In this document: in pieces, positions 63,379-64,000 of the stretch
Layout: each line of letters begins with the position of its first letter
How positions within the stretch are numbered: position 1 is the stretch's first letter
Source: Sphingopyxis witflariensis
GTDB taxonomy: Bacteria; Pseudomonadota; Alphaproteobacteria; Sphingomonadales; Sphingomonadaceae
Length of the DNA: 64,000 bases
Reading direction: 5' to 3'
Assembly: GCF_002205635.1 (NCBI RefSeq)
Contig: NZ_NISJ01000010.1
Coordinates: forward strand, 92,001 to 156,000
Notes under the pieces: model-generated
What the model saw: only the letters and a program-made list of their open reading frames with translations
Told to the model about the DNA's origin: nothing
The model's database searches: none
Program-made: the position numbers and the translations under genes

Positions 63379-64000
63379 TCAGTCGGGACGCCACCAGTCA
63401 TAGACGTCTGAAAAGCCGATCAGGCCGTCGTACAGAGCGCAGAGGATCAGCATCGAGCGGCAGTGGACCGAATAGCGGTCGCGGGCCATCTTGAGGTGGC
63501 GGACCACCGTTTCCTGGCTGATCCCGAGAATGTCGGCGATTTCGCCCGCCGTCTTGCCGCGCGCCGACCAGAGCACACATTCGCGCTGGCGCTCGGTGAG
63601 GACCGATCGCGGCCGCGGGGCTGCCGCACCCATGAAGTCGCGCGCTCTCGCGATCGCAATCGCGCCGATGATTTCGGCGACGTTGAGCATATGGCACGGC
63701 AGATCGGTGTGCGGGCCGACCGCGAAGGAGCAGGAGCCCATGGCTTCGCCCGGCAGGTGTCGCGGAACGGTGAAGCCGTCGCCGACACCGCTCGCTCGCG
63801 CGACATTCATCAACTGCCGGTCGCTGCGCGAGAGGGGGATATAGTGCTCGACGTTGCGCCACGCGAACCCGGTGACCGCACGTTCACCGGCCCGGCGGAT
63901 CGGGTCTGTCGCACTGAGGTCGAGGCCGATGTAGATCTTGGCCCAGGCTTCGGGATAATTATGGACGAGCATCGATGCGGCCTCGCCGCCGCGCCGGTCG
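63379..64000 (-). CDS. LuxR-type quorum-sensing regulator, partial (5' end outside window)
   Basis: About 206 residues are visible: the C-terminal part of an autoinducer-binding domain (NYPEAWAKIYIGLDLSATDPIRRAG, split here in motifs NYP, W, Y and DP) and a complete GerE/LuxR helix-turn-helix (SVLTERQRECVLWSARG, TAGEIADILGISQETVVRHL). The frame is open to the window edge, so the first roughly 30-40 residues are missing; an internal Met at 63972 is not the start. It would bind the lactone made by the adjacent synthase and activate luxI through the dyad at 63338. Confidence 0.92.
   Translation of the reverse strand, partial: DRRGGEAASMLVHNYPEAWAKIYIGLDLSATDPIRRAGERAVTGFAWRNVEHYIPLSRSDRQLMNVARASGVGDGFTVPRHLPGEAMGSCSFAVGPHTDLPCHMLNVAEIIGAIAIARARDFMGAAAPRPRSVLTERQRECVLWSARGKTAGEIADILGISQETVVRHLKMARDRYSVHCRSMLILCALYDGLIGFSDVYDWWRPD

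Overview
The window looks like a chromosomal segment of an alphaproteobacterium of the sphingomonad group (Sphingopyxis, Novosphingobium or Sphingobium type). The grounds are the high GC content, three TonB-dependent receptors, a large CoA-thioester catabolic gene set, a lasso peptide very close to my recollection of sphingopyxin I, and a LuxI gene followed by a phytanoyl-CoA-dioxygenase-like gene. No rRNA, tRNA, CRISPR array or intact insertion sequence was seen.

Left edge (0.1-2.9 kb): a LysR regulator, a small exported protein and two decayed IS21 istB remnants, which mark an old insertion site at the border of the catabolic island.

Catabolic island (about 3-51 kb): two TonB receptors; five separate APH-type small-molecule kinases; three proteins of a beta-barrel-like family (DUF7064/DUF7065 type), each next to a kinase; an amidohydrolase; a cytochrome P450; a nitronate-monooxygenase-like flavoprotein; four acyl-CoA dehydrogenases (one of the ACAD10/11 type); five SDRs; two Zn-alcohol dehydrogenases; two aldehyde dehydrogenases; enoyl-CoA hydratases; a thiolase-like/enoyl-CoA-hydratase fusion; a true thiolase; an acyl-CoA ligase; a CaiB-type CoA transferase; an EthD protein; a DUF3237 protein; and a tyrosine-phosphatase-like enzyme. 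Regulators are two TetR and two Lrp proteins. Together this reads as uptake, oxidation, CoA activation and beta-oxidation of a lipophilic hydroxylated substrate, perhaps with a hydroxyl-phosphorylation/elimination step as in the ACAD10/11 pathway. The substrate cannot be named from sequence. About a dozen AT-rich operator-like sites of one type (roughly TAATC-N8-RATTA) lie in front of most of these transcription units, including one of the TetR genes, so much of the island looks like a single regulon.

Lasso peptide module (51.9-60.9 kb): a 46-residue precursor, an intercistronic hairpin, a fused RRE/leader peptidase (B), an asparagine-synthetase-like cyclase (C), then convergently a lasso isopeptidase, a TonB receptor with an N-terminal signalling (STN) domain, a FecR-type anti-sigma regulator and an ECF sigma factor. 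No ABC exporter is present. The layout suggests that the peptide is made, captured again by the receptor, sensed through the FecR/sigma pair and opened by the isopeptidase.

Quorum-sensing module (61.2-64 kb): a LuxR gene that runs off the window, a lux-box-like dyad, luxI, a phytanoyl-CoA dioxygenase-like gene and a GntR regulator, the last three linked by 4-base ATGA overlaps.
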